A DNA stretch of 64,000 nucleotides, taken from positions 12,360,262 through 12,424,261 of the forward strand of contig NC_068930.1 of assembly GCF_023091745.1 (NCBI RefSeq). Reading direction: 5' to 3'. Numbering within the stretch: the first letter of the stretch is position 1; each line of letters starts with the position of its first letter. Below the pieces are notes generated by a model, which did no database searches, had not been told where the DNA came from, and worked only from the letters and a program-made list of their open reading frames with translations. Positions 1 through 10,261 of this stretch are shown in pieces. The stretch is from Budorcas taxicolor (taxonomy: Eukaryota > Chordata > Mammalia > Artiodactyla > Bovidae). A program made the position numbers and the translations under genes.

Positions 1-208
1 CAGGCTCCCCAGTCCCTGGGATTCTCCAGGCAAGGGCACTGGAGTGGGTTGCCATTTCCTTCTCCAGTGTATGAAAGTGAAAAGTGAAAGTGAAAGTGAA
101 GTCGTGTCCGACTCTTTGCGACCACATGGACTGCAGCCTGCCAGGCTCCTCTGTCCATGGGATTTTCCCAGCAAGAGTACTGGAGTGGGGTGCCTTTCTC
201 TTCTCCGT
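1..208 (-). mobile_element. Bov-A2 SINE, cut by window edge
   Basis: Two Bov-A monomers in antisense are joined by the GAAAGTGAAAAGTGAAAG-type linker at about 72-101. The second monomer carries the hallmark GTCGTGTCCGACTCTTTGCG. This is the dimeric ruminant SINE Bov-A2, non-autonomous and mobilised by BovB. The element continues left of the window, so its 3' side and any target-site duplication cannot be seen. Confidence 0.93.
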
Positions 209-475
209 CATATTTCCTAGAGAACCCTAATGACTCCTTGATGTACTCACTATTGATCATCCCAGTGTTCTATTGAGATCCCCAGTTTACCCTCATACAG
301 TCTGTTGCCTTAGAGAAGCTGAGATTACCATCAAGAATGGGTCTGATTGCTCGAAGGATGCTTATATTCCATTTCCAGATTGGGTAAAGACTGATCATTT
401 GATCCAATTCTGACTAATGAGATGTCAAAAGTTGGGGGCAATTCTTAAGAAGAATTATTGGGAACAATGCTCTTG
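209..475. other. Unassigned sequence
   Basis: No repeat family or coding potential was recognised between the Bov-A2 and the L1 3' end. It may be degraded old repeat. Confidence 0.4.
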
Positions 476-603
476 CCATTTTCAACAACATAAATGGACT
501 TTGAGGGCATTATGCTAAGTGAAATAAATCAGACAGAGAAAGGCAAATGCAGTGTGAGCTCACACATGTGTGGAATCTAAAAAAAGCAAGCACTAAGCTA
601 AGC

Positions 604-755
604 TTATGTGCACGCATGGTAAGTCGCTTCAGTCGTGTCCAGCTCTCTGAGACTCTATGGACTGTAGTCCACCTGTCCAGGGGATTCTCCAGGCAAGAAT
701 ACTGGAGTGCGTCACTGTGCCCTCCTACAGGGCATCTTCCCAACCCAGGGACCCA
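604..755 (-). mobile_element. Bov-tA SINE inside L1
   Basis: Antisense Bov-tA body (AAGTCGCTTCAGTCGTGTCC, then GGATTCTCCAGGCAAGAATA and CTTCCCAACCCAGGG). It interrupts the L1 3' end. The tRNA-derived head is truncated or diverged past about 755. Confidence 0.9.
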
Positions 756-850
756 ATCCTATGTGGTGTGGTGGAGGAAAGATTGGACAGGGAATGGGTG
801 AAGAGAGTCAAAAGGTACAAATGTCCAGTAAGTTATATATAGTAAGCATA

Positions 851-957
851 CAGTTCAGTTCAGTTCAGTTCAGTCGCTCAGTCGTGTCCGACTCTTTGCG
901 ACCCCATGAATCGCAGCACGCAAGGCCTCCCTGTCCATCACCAACTCCCGGAGTTCA
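851..957 (-). mobile_element. Short BovB 3' end inside L1
   Basis: Repeated CAGTT units (the BovB 3' tail read in antisense) are followed by CAGTCGCTCAGTCGTGTCCG and a BovB-specific CATCACCAACTCCCGGAGTT. Only about 107 bases of the 3' end were inserted. An 11-base direct repeat CAGTAAGTTAT occurs at 826-836 and 1015-1025. It may be the target-site duplication of this copy plus the adjoining AT microsatellite. Confidence 0.85.
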
Positions 958-1014
958 CAGTATATATAATATACTGCAATATACAGTAATATATATACAG
1001 TAATATACAATATA
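958..1014. repeat. AT-rich (ATACAGTA-like) simple repeat
   Basis: Imperfect ATATACAGTA/ATATACAATA units directly abut the truncated end of the BovB fragment. Confidence 0.75.
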
Positions 1015-1275
1015 CAGTAAGTTATGGGAGTAAATACAGTATGGTGACAACAGTTAATAATTTTTATCACATATTTGTAAGCTGCTAAGAGTGTTGGTCT
1101 TAGAAGTTCTCATCACAAAAAAAAAAAATTGCAGCTATGTATGGTGATAGATGTTAACTACACTTATTGCATTGATCATTTTGCAATGTATACACATATT
1201 GAATCATTATGTTATACACCTGAAACTAAGATGGTTTGCACCTGCATTATATCTCAATTAAAAATAATAATAATA

Positions 1276-1900
1276 CTAAAAGAAGAAAAAGTTAATGGTT
1301 AAAAGGAGAACTTAAACAATCCTTATATTGGAGTAAAACCCCAAAGTTAAAAACTATCAACTGCAGTAAAATTATAAAAAGTTAAAAAAGAAAGAAAGAA
1401 AGAAGGAGCCCAGGGAGGTCAGTTCATCTCTCTCTCTGTCGTTGTCATGGACAAAAAAATCAGGAAGCCTGACAAGGACCACTGCAAGTCACCACAGTCT
1501 CTAGATTTGCAATGAAGTTAAGTCCATGTAGAGCTAAGCTGAGAGAAGGGAGGAGCTTGGGTCTTCATAAGCCTAAGTTTGCCCACCTTGAACCTCTTCT
1601 GTGAGATCCTGGTTTCCTTTCCTTACTGCTTCAACCAGTGAGATGTTTTTTCTGTTCTGCACAGCAAAAAGCATCCTAAATTATATATGTTGAACTTCTC
1701 CAGAGAACCAACATACAATTTTTATCACTTAAGAACCTGACACACTCCTCTAACATTGTTTTTCCTATATTTTTGGTTGCATATCTTTGGCCTCTCATGT
1801 AACTTTTGTCATATAATTTTCTGTAGCAGCACAGCTCGTCTTTCCTTTCATGTGGTTGATTGAAGCACTGTTTTTCTTCCCCTTAACGATAGTTTGGCAA
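1276..1900. other. Unassigned, with short AAAG repeat
   Basis: A (GAAA)n run lies at about 1388-1405. The rest is unrecognised sequence without a convincing reading frame. Confidence 0.4.
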
Positions 1901-2189
1901 AGTATTCCACCTTATTCAAAGTTTTGCTTTCTGAGGTTTCAGTTACCCGCAGTCAACCAAAAACATTACATGGTTGACTGTGGAAATAAATGCACTTTAA
2001 ACTGCCCACTGTTTTAGCAGTGTGATGAAATCTCATGCTTTCCCCAGCATCCCACGTGGGATGTGAGTCATCTCTTTGTCCAGTTATCCACCCATTACTC
2101 AGTAGCCAATCAGGCTGTTAAATCGACTGTTGCAGTATTGCAGTGTTTCTGTTCACGTGACCCTTATTTTACCTAATAAGGGCTCCAAA

Positions 2190-2450
2190 GCATGAGGGTA
2201 GTGATGTGAGCAATCTGCACGGGCCAAAGAGAAGCCATAACGTGCTTCCTTACTTGAAAAGATAAGTTACCTAGTTAATAAGAAAACCGTTTGCTGAGAT
2301 TGTTGGGATCTCTGGCAAGAACACATATTCTATCAGTGAAACTGAAGAAGGAAAAAGAAATTCACGCTGTTTGCTCTCATGCCTCAAACTGTACCAGTCA
2401 CAGCCATAGTGTGTGGTAAGTACGTAATTAAGATGGAAAATACATTAAAC
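2190..2450 (+). pseudogene. Tigger transposase N-terminal HTH remnant
   Basis: Read in sense, this stretch resembles the start of Tigger transposases: a short basic leader (coded from near 2190), then a CENP-B-type helix-turn-helix with lysine-rich segments such as the one at about 2340-2365. Frameshifts and substitutions prevent continuous translation. The function in intact relatives is DNA binding to the terminal repeats; here it is a fossil. Confidence 0.6.
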
Positions 2451-2552
2451 TTTTACAATAAGATATTTAGTGAAAGAGAGGGAACAGATTCACATAACTT
2501 TTATTACAGTATATTGTTATAATTGTTCTATTTTATTATTAGTTATTGTCAA

Positions 2553-2757
2553 TGTCTTGTTTGTTATTTTTATTGAGGTATAATTGGTTTATTACATTAA
2601 ATGTTTCATGTGTATAGCATTACATTTCTAATTCTATGCTCACCACCAAAACTCTACTTTCCATCCCTCACCATACAGCTGATGCCCTTATCTCATTTTA
2701 TCCTCCCTGTCCCCTTCCCCTCTTGTAACCACTACTCCGTTCTCTGTATCTACATAA
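2553..2757 (-). mobile_element. L1 3' end nested in Tigger
   Basis: TTTTTATTGAGGTATAATTG is the typical antisense L1 3' UTR start, followed by the C-rich segment and GTTCTCTGTATCTACATAAA. The flanking Tigger sequence is interrupted and resumes at about 2755. Confidence 0.8.
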
Positions 2758-4297
2758 AAATAAGCATAGTGTCTGTTAGGTTCAGTATTATTTGAACCTG
2801 GATGGGGTAGAGGGGGGGCAACTGTATATGTAAACTTTTAAATAAATATACTTATTGAATTGCAATCTATGTAAAGAAAGGTACACAAATCATAAGAGGG
2901 AAACAATGATTTTTCACAAAAGGAGAACATCCTTCTAATTATCATCCATATCAAAAATCAAAGTCTTGTTAATAAGTGGGAGTTCCCCTCAAGTCCCTTC
3001 CCAGTTACTAAGTCACCCTCCTAGCCAAAAATAACCTATATTATGATAATTAAACCACAGATTCATGCGACTTATTTTTAAACTTTCCATAAATGGATCA
3101 AACATACTTTTTCCAAATAACGAAAGTGTGTGTTCTCATTTGTCTGGCTTCCTTTAGCTCACTATTATGTTCGTCACATTCATCTATTGTAGTTAATTTA
3201 TTCTAATTGCTGTACAGTTTTTCATTTAAACCATTAATTGTTTATTCCTTCTACTCTTTGGGTATCAGAGTTGTACTGGTCTTGTAAAATGAGTCAAAAA
3301 TTGTCTTTTTTTGTTTTTATGTATTTTAGATGAGTCTGTGTATGTTATTTCTCCCCAAACACTTGAAAAAATAAGATGTGAATACATCTGGTCCTAGAGT
3401 TTTCTTTGGAGGATAGCTTTCAATAACATATTTGATATATTTAATAAATAGAAAAATAATTAGTGCTTGTAATTCTTCTTGTATCAGATTAGAAAACCTA
3501 TATTTTACTAAGAATTTGTTCATTTAATATAATTTAAAAATCATTAGCATAAAGTTATTCATAATATTCTGTTATCTTAATAATATTGTTTTTTCTCCCA
3601 TTCCTTAGTTTGATTGTTTGGTTTATCTTTTAGTTCAGCAGTCTTTAACATAAGGAGCTTTTAACATTACTATTTTGTATACAGTATTTAAAAATTTTTT
3701 TGACTATAGGTGTGCTCTAATTTGTTGTTTCCTTTCTTTTACTTTTTTTGGAATTTAATTTGTACTTCTATTTTTAATGGTATCAAAGATACTCAGCTCA
3801 CTGATTTTCAGCCATTCTTCTTTTCTAATAAATACTTTCAAGACTACCATTTCCCTCTATTCATTGTTTAGGTTGCATCCCACATGTTTTGAAAATTTGC
3901 ATTTTAGTCATCATTAAAATATTTTCTAATATTTCATCATGAATTCTTTGATTCATGATTTTTTTAAGAAATGTATAGAAAAATTAAAACTTTACTATTT
4001 TCTATTGATTTGTGGTTATAGAATACACTCTCTGATTTCAATCCTGAGAAACTTGTCAGGGCTTACTTTAGGGCTCAGCATATGACTTTAAGCTGATGAG
4101 TACAGATTTCTGTGTATATAAATAAGGTTAAGTTTGATGATCATGTGATTGAAATCATCTATCCTATATGATATGGAAGTAATTTTAATCTATCTCTTCT
4201 ATTAGTTACTGAACAAGGTGGTTAAAATAACAAATGAATTGTAAATTCTCTATTTCTCTTTTTATTTTTATCAATTTCCTTTTGCACGACTATACTT

Positions 4298-4330
4298 TTG
4301 CTGCTGCTACTGCTGCTAAGTTGCTTCACA
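4298..4330 (-). mobile_element. Bov-A2 end fragment with CTG repeat
   Basis: A GCTGCTGCTACTGCTGCTAA stretch continues into a few bases of Bov-A2 antisense (AAGTTGCTTCA), after which the match stops. Either a very short insertion or a deletion remnant. Confidence 0.55.
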
Positions 4331-4382
4331 AATTTAGAATCTTTAACATCTTCTTGGATTGAATATCTCATCATTATGCCTT

Positions 4383-4540
4383 TGTTCCCTGGGTTGGGAA
4401 GATCCCCTGGAGAAGGAAACGGCAATCCATCCCAGTATTCTTGCCTGGAGAATTCCATGGACAGAGGAGCCTGGTGGGCCACAGTCCATGGGTCACAAAG
4501 AGTCAGACACAACTTAGCACACCTGCATTGTGTTCATGTA
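4383..4540 (+). mobile_element. Bov-tA SINE, 5' truncated
   Basis: Sense Bov-tA begins inside the element (CCCTGGGTTGGGAAGATCCC) and runs through ATTCTTGCCTGGAGAATTCC to CACAAAGAGTCAGACACAAC. The tRNA-like head with box A is missing. Confidence 0.88.
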
Positions 4541-4591
4541 GTCTGCACGCCATAAGCTTTCTACTTCAATTTTTAGACATTCTTTATCTAT

Positions 4592-5232
4592 CAGTTCAGT
4601 TCAGTTCAGTTGCTCAGTCATGTCCGATTCTTTGTGACCCCATGAATCGCAGCACGCCAGGCCTCCCTGTCCATCATCAACTCCCGGAGTTCACTCAGAC
4701 TTACATCCATCGAGTCAGTGATGCCATCCAGCCATCTCATCCTCGGTCGTCCCCTTCTCCTCCTGCCCCCAATCCCTCCCAGCATCAGAGTCTTTTCCAA
4801 TGAATCAACTCTTCTCATGAGGTGGCCAAAGGACTGGAGCTTCAGCTTTAGCACCATTCCTTCCAAAGAAATCCCAGGGCTGATCTCCTTCAGAATGGAC
4901 TGGTTGGATCTCCTTGCAGTCCAAGGGACTCTCAAGAGTCTTCTCCAACATCACAGTTCAAAAGCACCAATTCTTCAGTGCTCAGCCTTCTTCACAGTCC
5001 AACTCTCACATCCATAAATGACCACTGGAAAAACCATAGCCTTGACTAGACGGACCTCAGTTGGCAAAGTAATGTCTCTGCTTTTGAATATACTATCTAG
5101 GTTGGTCATAACTTTTCTTCCAAGGAGTAAGCATCTTTTAATTTCATGGCTGCAGTCACCATCTGCGGTGATTTGGGAGCCCAGAAAAATAAAGTCTGAC
5201 ACTGTTTCCACTGTTTCCCCATCTATTTCCAA
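4592..5232 (-). mobile_element. BovB LINE 3' fragment with 11-bp TSD
   Basis: The left edge is the 3' tail in antisense (TCAGTTCAGTTCAGTTGC); the right edge is BovB coding sequence ending at ACTGTTTCCCCATCTATTTCC. The direct repeat TCTTTATCTAT at 4581-4591 and 5233-5243 is the target-site duplication, which fixes both ends. It sits inside the antisense L1 fossil, so it is younger. The minus strand still has open stretches at 4975-5232 and 4618-4935 encoding the region downstream of the reverse-transcriptase catalytic core (a VMTNLDSIFKSRDITLP-like segment, YGCESWTVKKAEH, then WTARRSNQSILKEISP). Confidence 0.96.
4618..5232 (-). pseudogene. BovB ORF2 C-terminal remnant
   Basis: Two minus-strand open stretches (85 and 105 codons, in different frames) encode the part of BovB ORF2 after the reverse-transcriptase active site, including CESW and the arginine-rich GRRRRGRPRMRWLDGITDS. 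A frameshift between them and the 5' truncation mean no functional enzyme. Intact BovB ORF2 supplies endonuclease and reverse transcriptase for BovB and Bov-tA mobility. Confidence 0.85.
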
Positions 5233-5991
5233 TCTTTATCTATAGTTATTCCCTTCTCAGATATCTACAGATTATATCTATATTTTATATATCCTACACA
5301 TATATGTCATTTATATCATCTATACATTTCAAATATATATGTGTGTGCTTCATATGTATGCGATTACCTTCTTGTTTTATTCAATTTGATCATGTTTGAA
5401 AAAATTATGCCATCTTTTAAAATTTATCTAATCTTTTCATTGGCACATGTAATCTATACATAATATGGTTCATTTTCTGATACATTTAAACTTAAATTCC
5501 CCTTCATCTTTCCTAATTACCAACATACTTTTTCTCCTTTTTTCTTTCTTCACTTGAATGAATCTGGCATTTTTATCCTGTTTTAGTTCATTACTACATA
5601 TTCTCCTTTTATTTTTTAGCATAGAGATAACTACACTCATCTTTGGCTTTAGAAGCTAATATAAATTAATCTAGAAATTAAACTTGATCACATCTTTGAG
5701 AATTCAAGATCATTATATACTTCAAATAATGCATTATTTTGTATATTTAAAGTTTATTTAGATATACGTACATATTTTTATCATTAATACCTATTTCTGT
5801 TGCTCTTCATCCCTTCCTCTATTTCTTTCTCTTAATCTTTTTTTTTAATTTAATGAACTTTCTTTATAGTTCTTTTACTGTGTGCTTCGGGAAATAAACT
5901 CTGTGGGGTGTGTATGTGTCAAGGTATCTGTAACCTTATTTTTTGAAAACTATTTCTGGTGGATAGAATTCTAAGTTAGTAGTTACTTTGA

Positions 5992-6251
5992 TGGAGAAGG
6001 AAATGGCAACCCACTCCAGTATTCTTGCCTAGAGAATCCTGTGGACAGAGGAGCCTGGTGGGCTGGTGTCCATGGGGTCGCACAGAGTCAGGCACGACTG
6101 AAGTGACTTAGCATGCATCCATGCATTGGAGAAGGAAATGGCAACCCACTCCAGTGTTCCTGCCTGGAGAATCCCAGGGATGGAGGAGCCTGGTGGGCTG
6201 CTGTCTATGGGGTTGCACAGAGTCGGACACGACTGACTGAAGTGACTTAGC
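5992..6251 (+). mobile_element. Bov-A2 SINE, both ends defined
   Basis: Two sense Bov-A monomers (GGAGAAGGAAATGGCAACCC at about 5994 and again at about 6128) are flanked by the 11-base direct repeat AGTTACTTTGA at 5981-5991 and 6252-6262. It is inserted in the antisense L1 fossil, whose sequence resumes directly after the second repeat. Confidence 0.96.
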
Positions 6252-6433
6252 AGTTACTTTGAATCCTTTAAATATATTATTCAGTTTTCTTCTCATATTA
6301 TCAACTCTGCTGTGAATTCAACTGTCACATTTTCTAGGATATTTTGAGTAATATATTACTGCTGTTTAGCTACTTTTGAGATTTGTCTTTGTTTTTTTTT
6401 TTAGTATTTTACCTCTGATGTGCTGGCATTCAG

Positions 6434-6457
6434 TTGTGTGTGTGTGTGTGTGTGTGC
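6434..6457. repeat. (GT)n microsatellite
   Basis: Uninterrupted GT dinucleotides, ending in GCGTCTGCG. Confidence 0.95.
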
Positions 6458-6949
6458 GTCTGCGTTTATCTTGATCCACACATATAAAGGATCTTAAAAT
6501 CTGGGGCTTTATGCTTTTCATTAGTTTTAGAAAATTATTATCGAGTACAACTTCAAGCCTGTCTTCTGGATCATTCTCTCTCCTTCTTTGAAGATACTCA
6601 ATTGCATGCATATTCTAATTTTTCATTGCATTGCAAATATAATTTTGTTATTCTGTGTATTTCTCATTTTTTTGTCTCTGTGCTTTAGGATGAATCTCTT
6701 CTAGTGAACTGTCTTTTAGTTAACTTGTGTTATCTTTCTGCATCTGATCTGCTGTCATACCCATGTATTTGTCTTAATCTTGCTTATTTTATTATTCAAT
6801 GCTATGCTTTCCTTTTGACTTTTTCACTGTAGATTACTTGAGGAAATCAACTTGGGATCTATTTTTAAAATATATTAATCACATTTATTTTAAAGTTTAT
6901 GTCTAATAATATCAGTTTCTAAAGTTTGGGGTGGGATATATTTCCATCA

Positions 6950-6969
6950 TGTTTTTTTTTTTTTTTTTT
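6950..6969. repeat. Poly(T) tract
   Basis: About 19 T residues follow ATCATG. This could be the fossil poly(A) tail of an antisense retroposon. Confidence 0.9.
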
Positions 6970-7065
6970 GCTGATGCTTTATAATCATTTAATCCAACCT
7001 TTTAAAATGCTTGAAAATTGTTGATTAAATGATTAAATAGATTTAATTTAAAATATATATTACAA

Positions 7066-8143
7066 GCTTGAATCAAGATGCAGGGAGAAATATCAATAAC
7101 CTCAGATATGCAGATGACACCACCCTTATGGCAGAAAGCAAAGAAGAACTAAAGAGCCTCTTGATGAAGGTGAAAGAGGAGAGTGAAAAAGCTGGCTTAA
7201 AACTCAACATTCAAAAAACTAAGATCATGGCATCTAGTCCCATCATTTCATGGCAAATAGATGGGGAAATAATGGAAACAGTGAAAGACTTTATTTTGGA
7301 GGGCTCCAAAATCACTGCCAATGGTGCTTGCAACCATGAAATTAAATTGCTCCCTGGAAGAAAAGCTATGACCAACCTAGACAGCATATTAAAAAATAGA
7401 GACACAACTTTGCCAACAAAGGTCTGTCTAGTCAAGGCTATGGTTTTTCCAGTGGTCATGTATGGATGTGAGAGCTGGACTATAAAGAAAGCTGAGAGCT
7501 GAAGAACTGATGCTGTTGAACTGTGGTGTTGGAGAAGATTCTTGAATTCCCTTGGATTGCAAGGAGATCCAACCAGTCCATCCTAAAGGAGTTCAGTCCT
7601 GAGTGTTTATTGGAAGGACTGATGTTGAAGCTGAAACTCCAATACTTTGGCCACCTGATTCGAAGAGCTGACTCATTTGAAAAGACCCTGATGCTGGGAA
7701 AGATTGAGGACAACAGGAGAAGGGGACAACAGAGGATGAGGTGGTTGGATGGCATCACCGACTCAATGGACGTGAGTTTGGTAAACTCCAGGAGTTGGTG
7801 ATGGACAGGGAAGCCTAGTGTGCTGAAGTCCATGGGGTCACAAAGAGTTGTACATGACTGAGAGACTGAACTTAACTGAACTGATGCTGAAGCTGAAGCT
7901 TCAATACATTGGCCACCAGATGCAAAGAATTGATTCATTGGAACAGACCCTGATGCTGGGAAAGATTGAAGGCAGGAGGAGAAGGGGACAACAGAGAATG
8001 AGATGGTTGGATGGCATCACTGACTCAGTGGATATGAGTTTGAGCAATCCATGGGAGTTGGTGATGGACAGGGAAGCCTGGTGTGTTGCAACCCATGGAG
8101 TCGCAATTATTTGGACACGACTGAGGAAATGAACTGAACTGAG
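7066..8143 (+). mobile_element. BovB LINE with duplicated 3' end
   Basis: Sense BovB from the reverse-transcriptase catalytic region runs to a first 3' end near 7881 (CTGAACTTAACTGAACTG). A second copy of the last about 260 bases (from GATGCTGAAGCTGAAGC) ends at AACTGAACTGA near 8143. The direct repeat ATATTACAA at 7057-7065 and 8144-8152 brackets the whole composite, which suggests one insertion event carrying both 3' ends. The two copies diverge moderately from each other. Confidence 0.9.
7068..7502 (+). pseudogene. BovB reverse-transcriptase fragment with YADD box
   Basis: A 144-codon open stretch carries the catalytic YADD motif (residues 14-17, bases 7107-7118). The downstream thumb-like region follows with KLNIQKTK, then SKITANGACNHEIK and YGCESWTIKKAES near the end. 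The upstream palm, fingers and endonuclease are missing because the element is 5' truncated. There is no ATG: the first codon is TTG. The intact protein makes cDNA by target-primed reverse transcription; this copy cannot. Coding resumes in another frame at 7523-7801. Confidence 0.9.
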
Positions 8144-8249
8144 ATATTACAAAGTTGTCTGAGGTTTTCACTGCAGTCATCTCCCTCCAGAAAGTATTTT
8201 CTTTTGGTTTCTGGTAGACAATGAGAGTGAAGATCATCTTAAATATACC

Positions 8250-8490
8250 CTGCCTATGCACTCAGTTGTATCTGACTCTTTGCAACTCCAGGGACTGTAG
8301 CCCTCCAGGCTCTTCTGCCCATCGAATTTTCAAAGCAAGAGTACTGGAGTGGATACCATTTCCTATTCCATGGGATCTTTCCATTTTCCTACTCCAGGGG
8401 ATCTTCCCAACCCAGGGATCAAATCTGGGTCTCTTGCATTTTCAGCATTGGCCAGCAGAGTCTTTAACACTGAGCTGCTGGGAAGCCCTG
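8250..8490 (-). mobile_element. Bov-tA SINE
   Basis: Full-length-looking antisense Bov-tA: CACTCAGTTGTATCTGACTC, then GAATTTTCAAAGCAAGAGTA and GGATCTTCCCAACCCAGGGA, ending in the tRNA-like head GAGCTGCTGGGAAGCCC. A small internal duplication (CCATTTTCCTACTCCA) makes it longer than usual. Confidence 0.92.
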
Positions 8491-9195
8491 AATCTAACCT
8501 AGAAGTGATCAAATTCAAACCTCACTTTAAGTTGTTGTGAGGTCTAGCATTTTTCTGACTCACCTTTATGCAATGCAATTCAAACGAAATATAATATGAG
8601 ACAAACATGCCATTTCAAATGGTTCATTTACAAAGTAGGAAGGAAACGGAGGAAGTACCTGAATTATTACTTTATTTAATCAAAATAAATCTGAACTATT
8701 ATTGCTTTAGCATATTATCAGTGTAAGTTTGTTAATGGGATAATTAACATTCTTCTTGTTTTGTAGTAAGACTTTAATACCTGCTTTGTATTTTACAGTT
8801 ACAGTATATTCCGATCTGGACTGGGTATATTTTACATGCTTCGTAACCACGTTATAGCTTGTGGCTGCTTTATGGGACGATAACTTACTCCTAAATCATG
8901 GCCTTCCGATAATTGTAACAGGAACTCTAGACTGTTTACTGTGATGCCCTTTTTTTGAGGTTCCTGGCTTCCAATTTTGTTTCTCAACTTCATGAGTCTT
9001 CCATAATTTCTGCTTGACTTCCTAGACTTTTAACTGCTACTTTGTGTTCCATTTAGCTATGAATCAGCAAGTTCCTTCATAGGAAACATGGGACAGAATA
9101 TCAAGCTCACCTAAACACACTTAATTCCCTCTGGCATTTTGGTCTCTCCTGGTTGCCTGGGTAGCACCAAACTCCAAGATTCTGCCTTTCCTTGT
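8491..9195. other. Unassigned, no recognised element
   Basis: AT-rich sequence without a repeat I can name and without a convincing reading frame. Confidence 0.4.
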
Positions 9196-9203
9196 AATAC
9201 TGT

Positions 9204-9686
9204 TGCAGGAAGGGGGACCGCTTCCAGGGCCTGAAACTGAACTCTTGTCTAACACTCGGAAATGAATCGTCCGAGGAGACTCATGTGCTGACAAAGCAAG
9301 AGATTTTATTGGGAAAGGGCACCCAGGTGGAGAGCAGGGTAAGGGAAACCAGGAGAACAGCTCTGCCACGTGGCTCACAGTATTGGGTTTTATGGTGATG
9401 GGGTTAGTTTCCGGGTTGTCTTTAGCCAATCATTCTGACTCAGAGTCCTACCTGGTGGTGCCAAGATGGTATCACTCTGCCAAGAAGGATGCCAGAGAGA
9501 AGGCTTCTGGGAGGTGGTCGGACATGTGGCGTCTCCTTTTGACTTTTCCCGAACTCTTCTGGTTGGTGGAGGCTTGTTAGTTCCATGTTCCTTACCAGGA
9601 CCTCCTGTCCTAAAACAATTCATGCGTATTGTTACTCTGGTGCCTGACCAGGGTGGGCGGTTTCAATCAGTGTGCTTCCCCTAACA
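9204..9686 (-). mobile_element. Solo LTR of a bovine ERV2-like retrovirus
   Basis: The + strand reads TGCAGGAAGGGGG at the left edge and CCCCTAACA at the right, i.e. TG...CA termini. On the minus strand an AATAAAATCTCTTGCTTTGT polyadenylation region lies near 9300, and an ATAAAA box near 9395 is a possible TATA. Flanks AATACTGT (9196-9203) and AACACTGT (9686-9693) are near-identical and probably derive from the target duplication. No gag, pol or env is attached, so this is a recombined solo LTR of the BTLTR/betaretrovirus-like class. Subfamily naming needs a library search. Confidence 0.78.
9300..9312 (-). promoter_or_regulatory. LTR polyadenylation signal
   Basis: On the minus strand AATAAAATCTC sits in the LTR, followed by CTTTGTCAGC. 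This is the expected R-region layout. The site could end transcripts running leftward. Confidence 0.6.
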
Positions 9687-9693
9687 ACACTGT

Positions 9694-10260
9694 CAAGAAG
9701 CAGCTCAGATTCCTGGCTCTTTCCTGCCATTCTTCACCTAACTTAGTAGTCTCTTGGACCTGTGTTCATTTTTTTTCTTGAAAAATATAGAAGCCCTGGT
9801 GTAAAATATACAAATATCACAGTACATGCCACAGAATAATCAGTGATAAATATTATCCCTGTGAGATGTAGGGATACATGCCCCATTCACTTATTCACTG
9901 TAAAATGAGAACAAAAGAATTCCAGGCCTTGAGTCATGTGTGATTTATGTTAAGAATGATGCCTCATCTAATTCTACCTTTACTGAGGTAGAGACTATTG
10001 ACAACAAAATCCCCAAGCTAAAAGCATTAACAAAAATTAATTTAAAACTGAGGGGAAAAATGAGAAGTGCTCAGTAACCAATTCTCAGGAGCCCTAAGGG
10101 AAATCTCAAGAAAAAAATAATAAAATTCCAAAAATAGTTTCTGAAATAAAGAAAAAATATTTCTAAAAGATATCTCTTAAGTGTGGAAAAAATCTTGGAA
10201 TCTTACTTGTTATCTGAATTCAATATGATGTGGAAAATTATGTTTTATCCAAATACTAGT
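9694..10260. other. Unassigned AT-rich sequence
   Basis: Nothing recognisable apart from A-rich runs at about 10100-10160. Confidence 0.4.
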
Positions 10261-10261
10261 T

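Larger units (their letters stand above)
476..1275 (+). mobile_element. Old L1 3' end, split by two later insertions
   Basis: The start matches the well-known L1 3' region (AAATGGACTTTGAGGGCAT, then a CAGACAGAGAAAGGCAAA-like stretch). The sequence resumes after the SINE and BovB insertions with the terminal part: GATGTTAACTACACTTATT, then TGTTATACACCTGAAACTAA, ending in an ATCTCAATTAAAAATAATAA tail near 1275. This is an L1M-type LINE fragment with no coding potential left here. Confidence 0.85.
1905..2830 (+). mobile_element. Tigger-type DNA transposon fossil with nested L1
   Basis: The left part reads GAGGTTTCAGTTACCCGCAG, the start typical of a Tigger (pogo/mariner superfamily) element. 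It runs through a CENP-B-like N-terminal coding remnant (about 2190-2450), then a non-coding tail near 2495-2550. After a nested antisense L1 it ends at about 2755-2830 in a G-rich terminus closing with CAACTGTA. The subfamily is uncertain. The nesting implies the Tigger is older than the L1 inside it. Confidence 0.75.
2835..6960 (-). mobile_element. Long fossil L1 in antisense, repeatedly interrupted
   Basis: Antisense L1 3' UTR motifs lie at 2880-3250 (GATTTTTCACAAAAGGAGAA; CATAAATGGATCAAACATAC). ORF2-like sequence follows from about 3270 (TTGTACTGGTCTTGTAAAAT; TGCATCCCACATGTTTTGAA; GGCTCAGCATATGACTTTAA). Upstream coding-region motifs resume at 5860-5980 (TTTATAGTTCTTTTACTGTG) and 6250-6870. 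Many stops and indels mark it as old (L1M age). The 3' UTR jumps directly to mid-ORF2, so there is an internal deletion or two adjacent elements. Insertions at 4298-4545, 4592-5232 and 5992-6251 split it. Confidence 0.75.

Noticed and set aside
7523..8132. Separate genes from open frames of about 92-94 codons
   Set aside because: They are pieces of BovB ORF2 3' coding sequence inside the duplicated insertion.
9204..9686. Full provirus
   Set aside because: No gag, pol or env sequence on either side and only one LTR, so a solo LTR.
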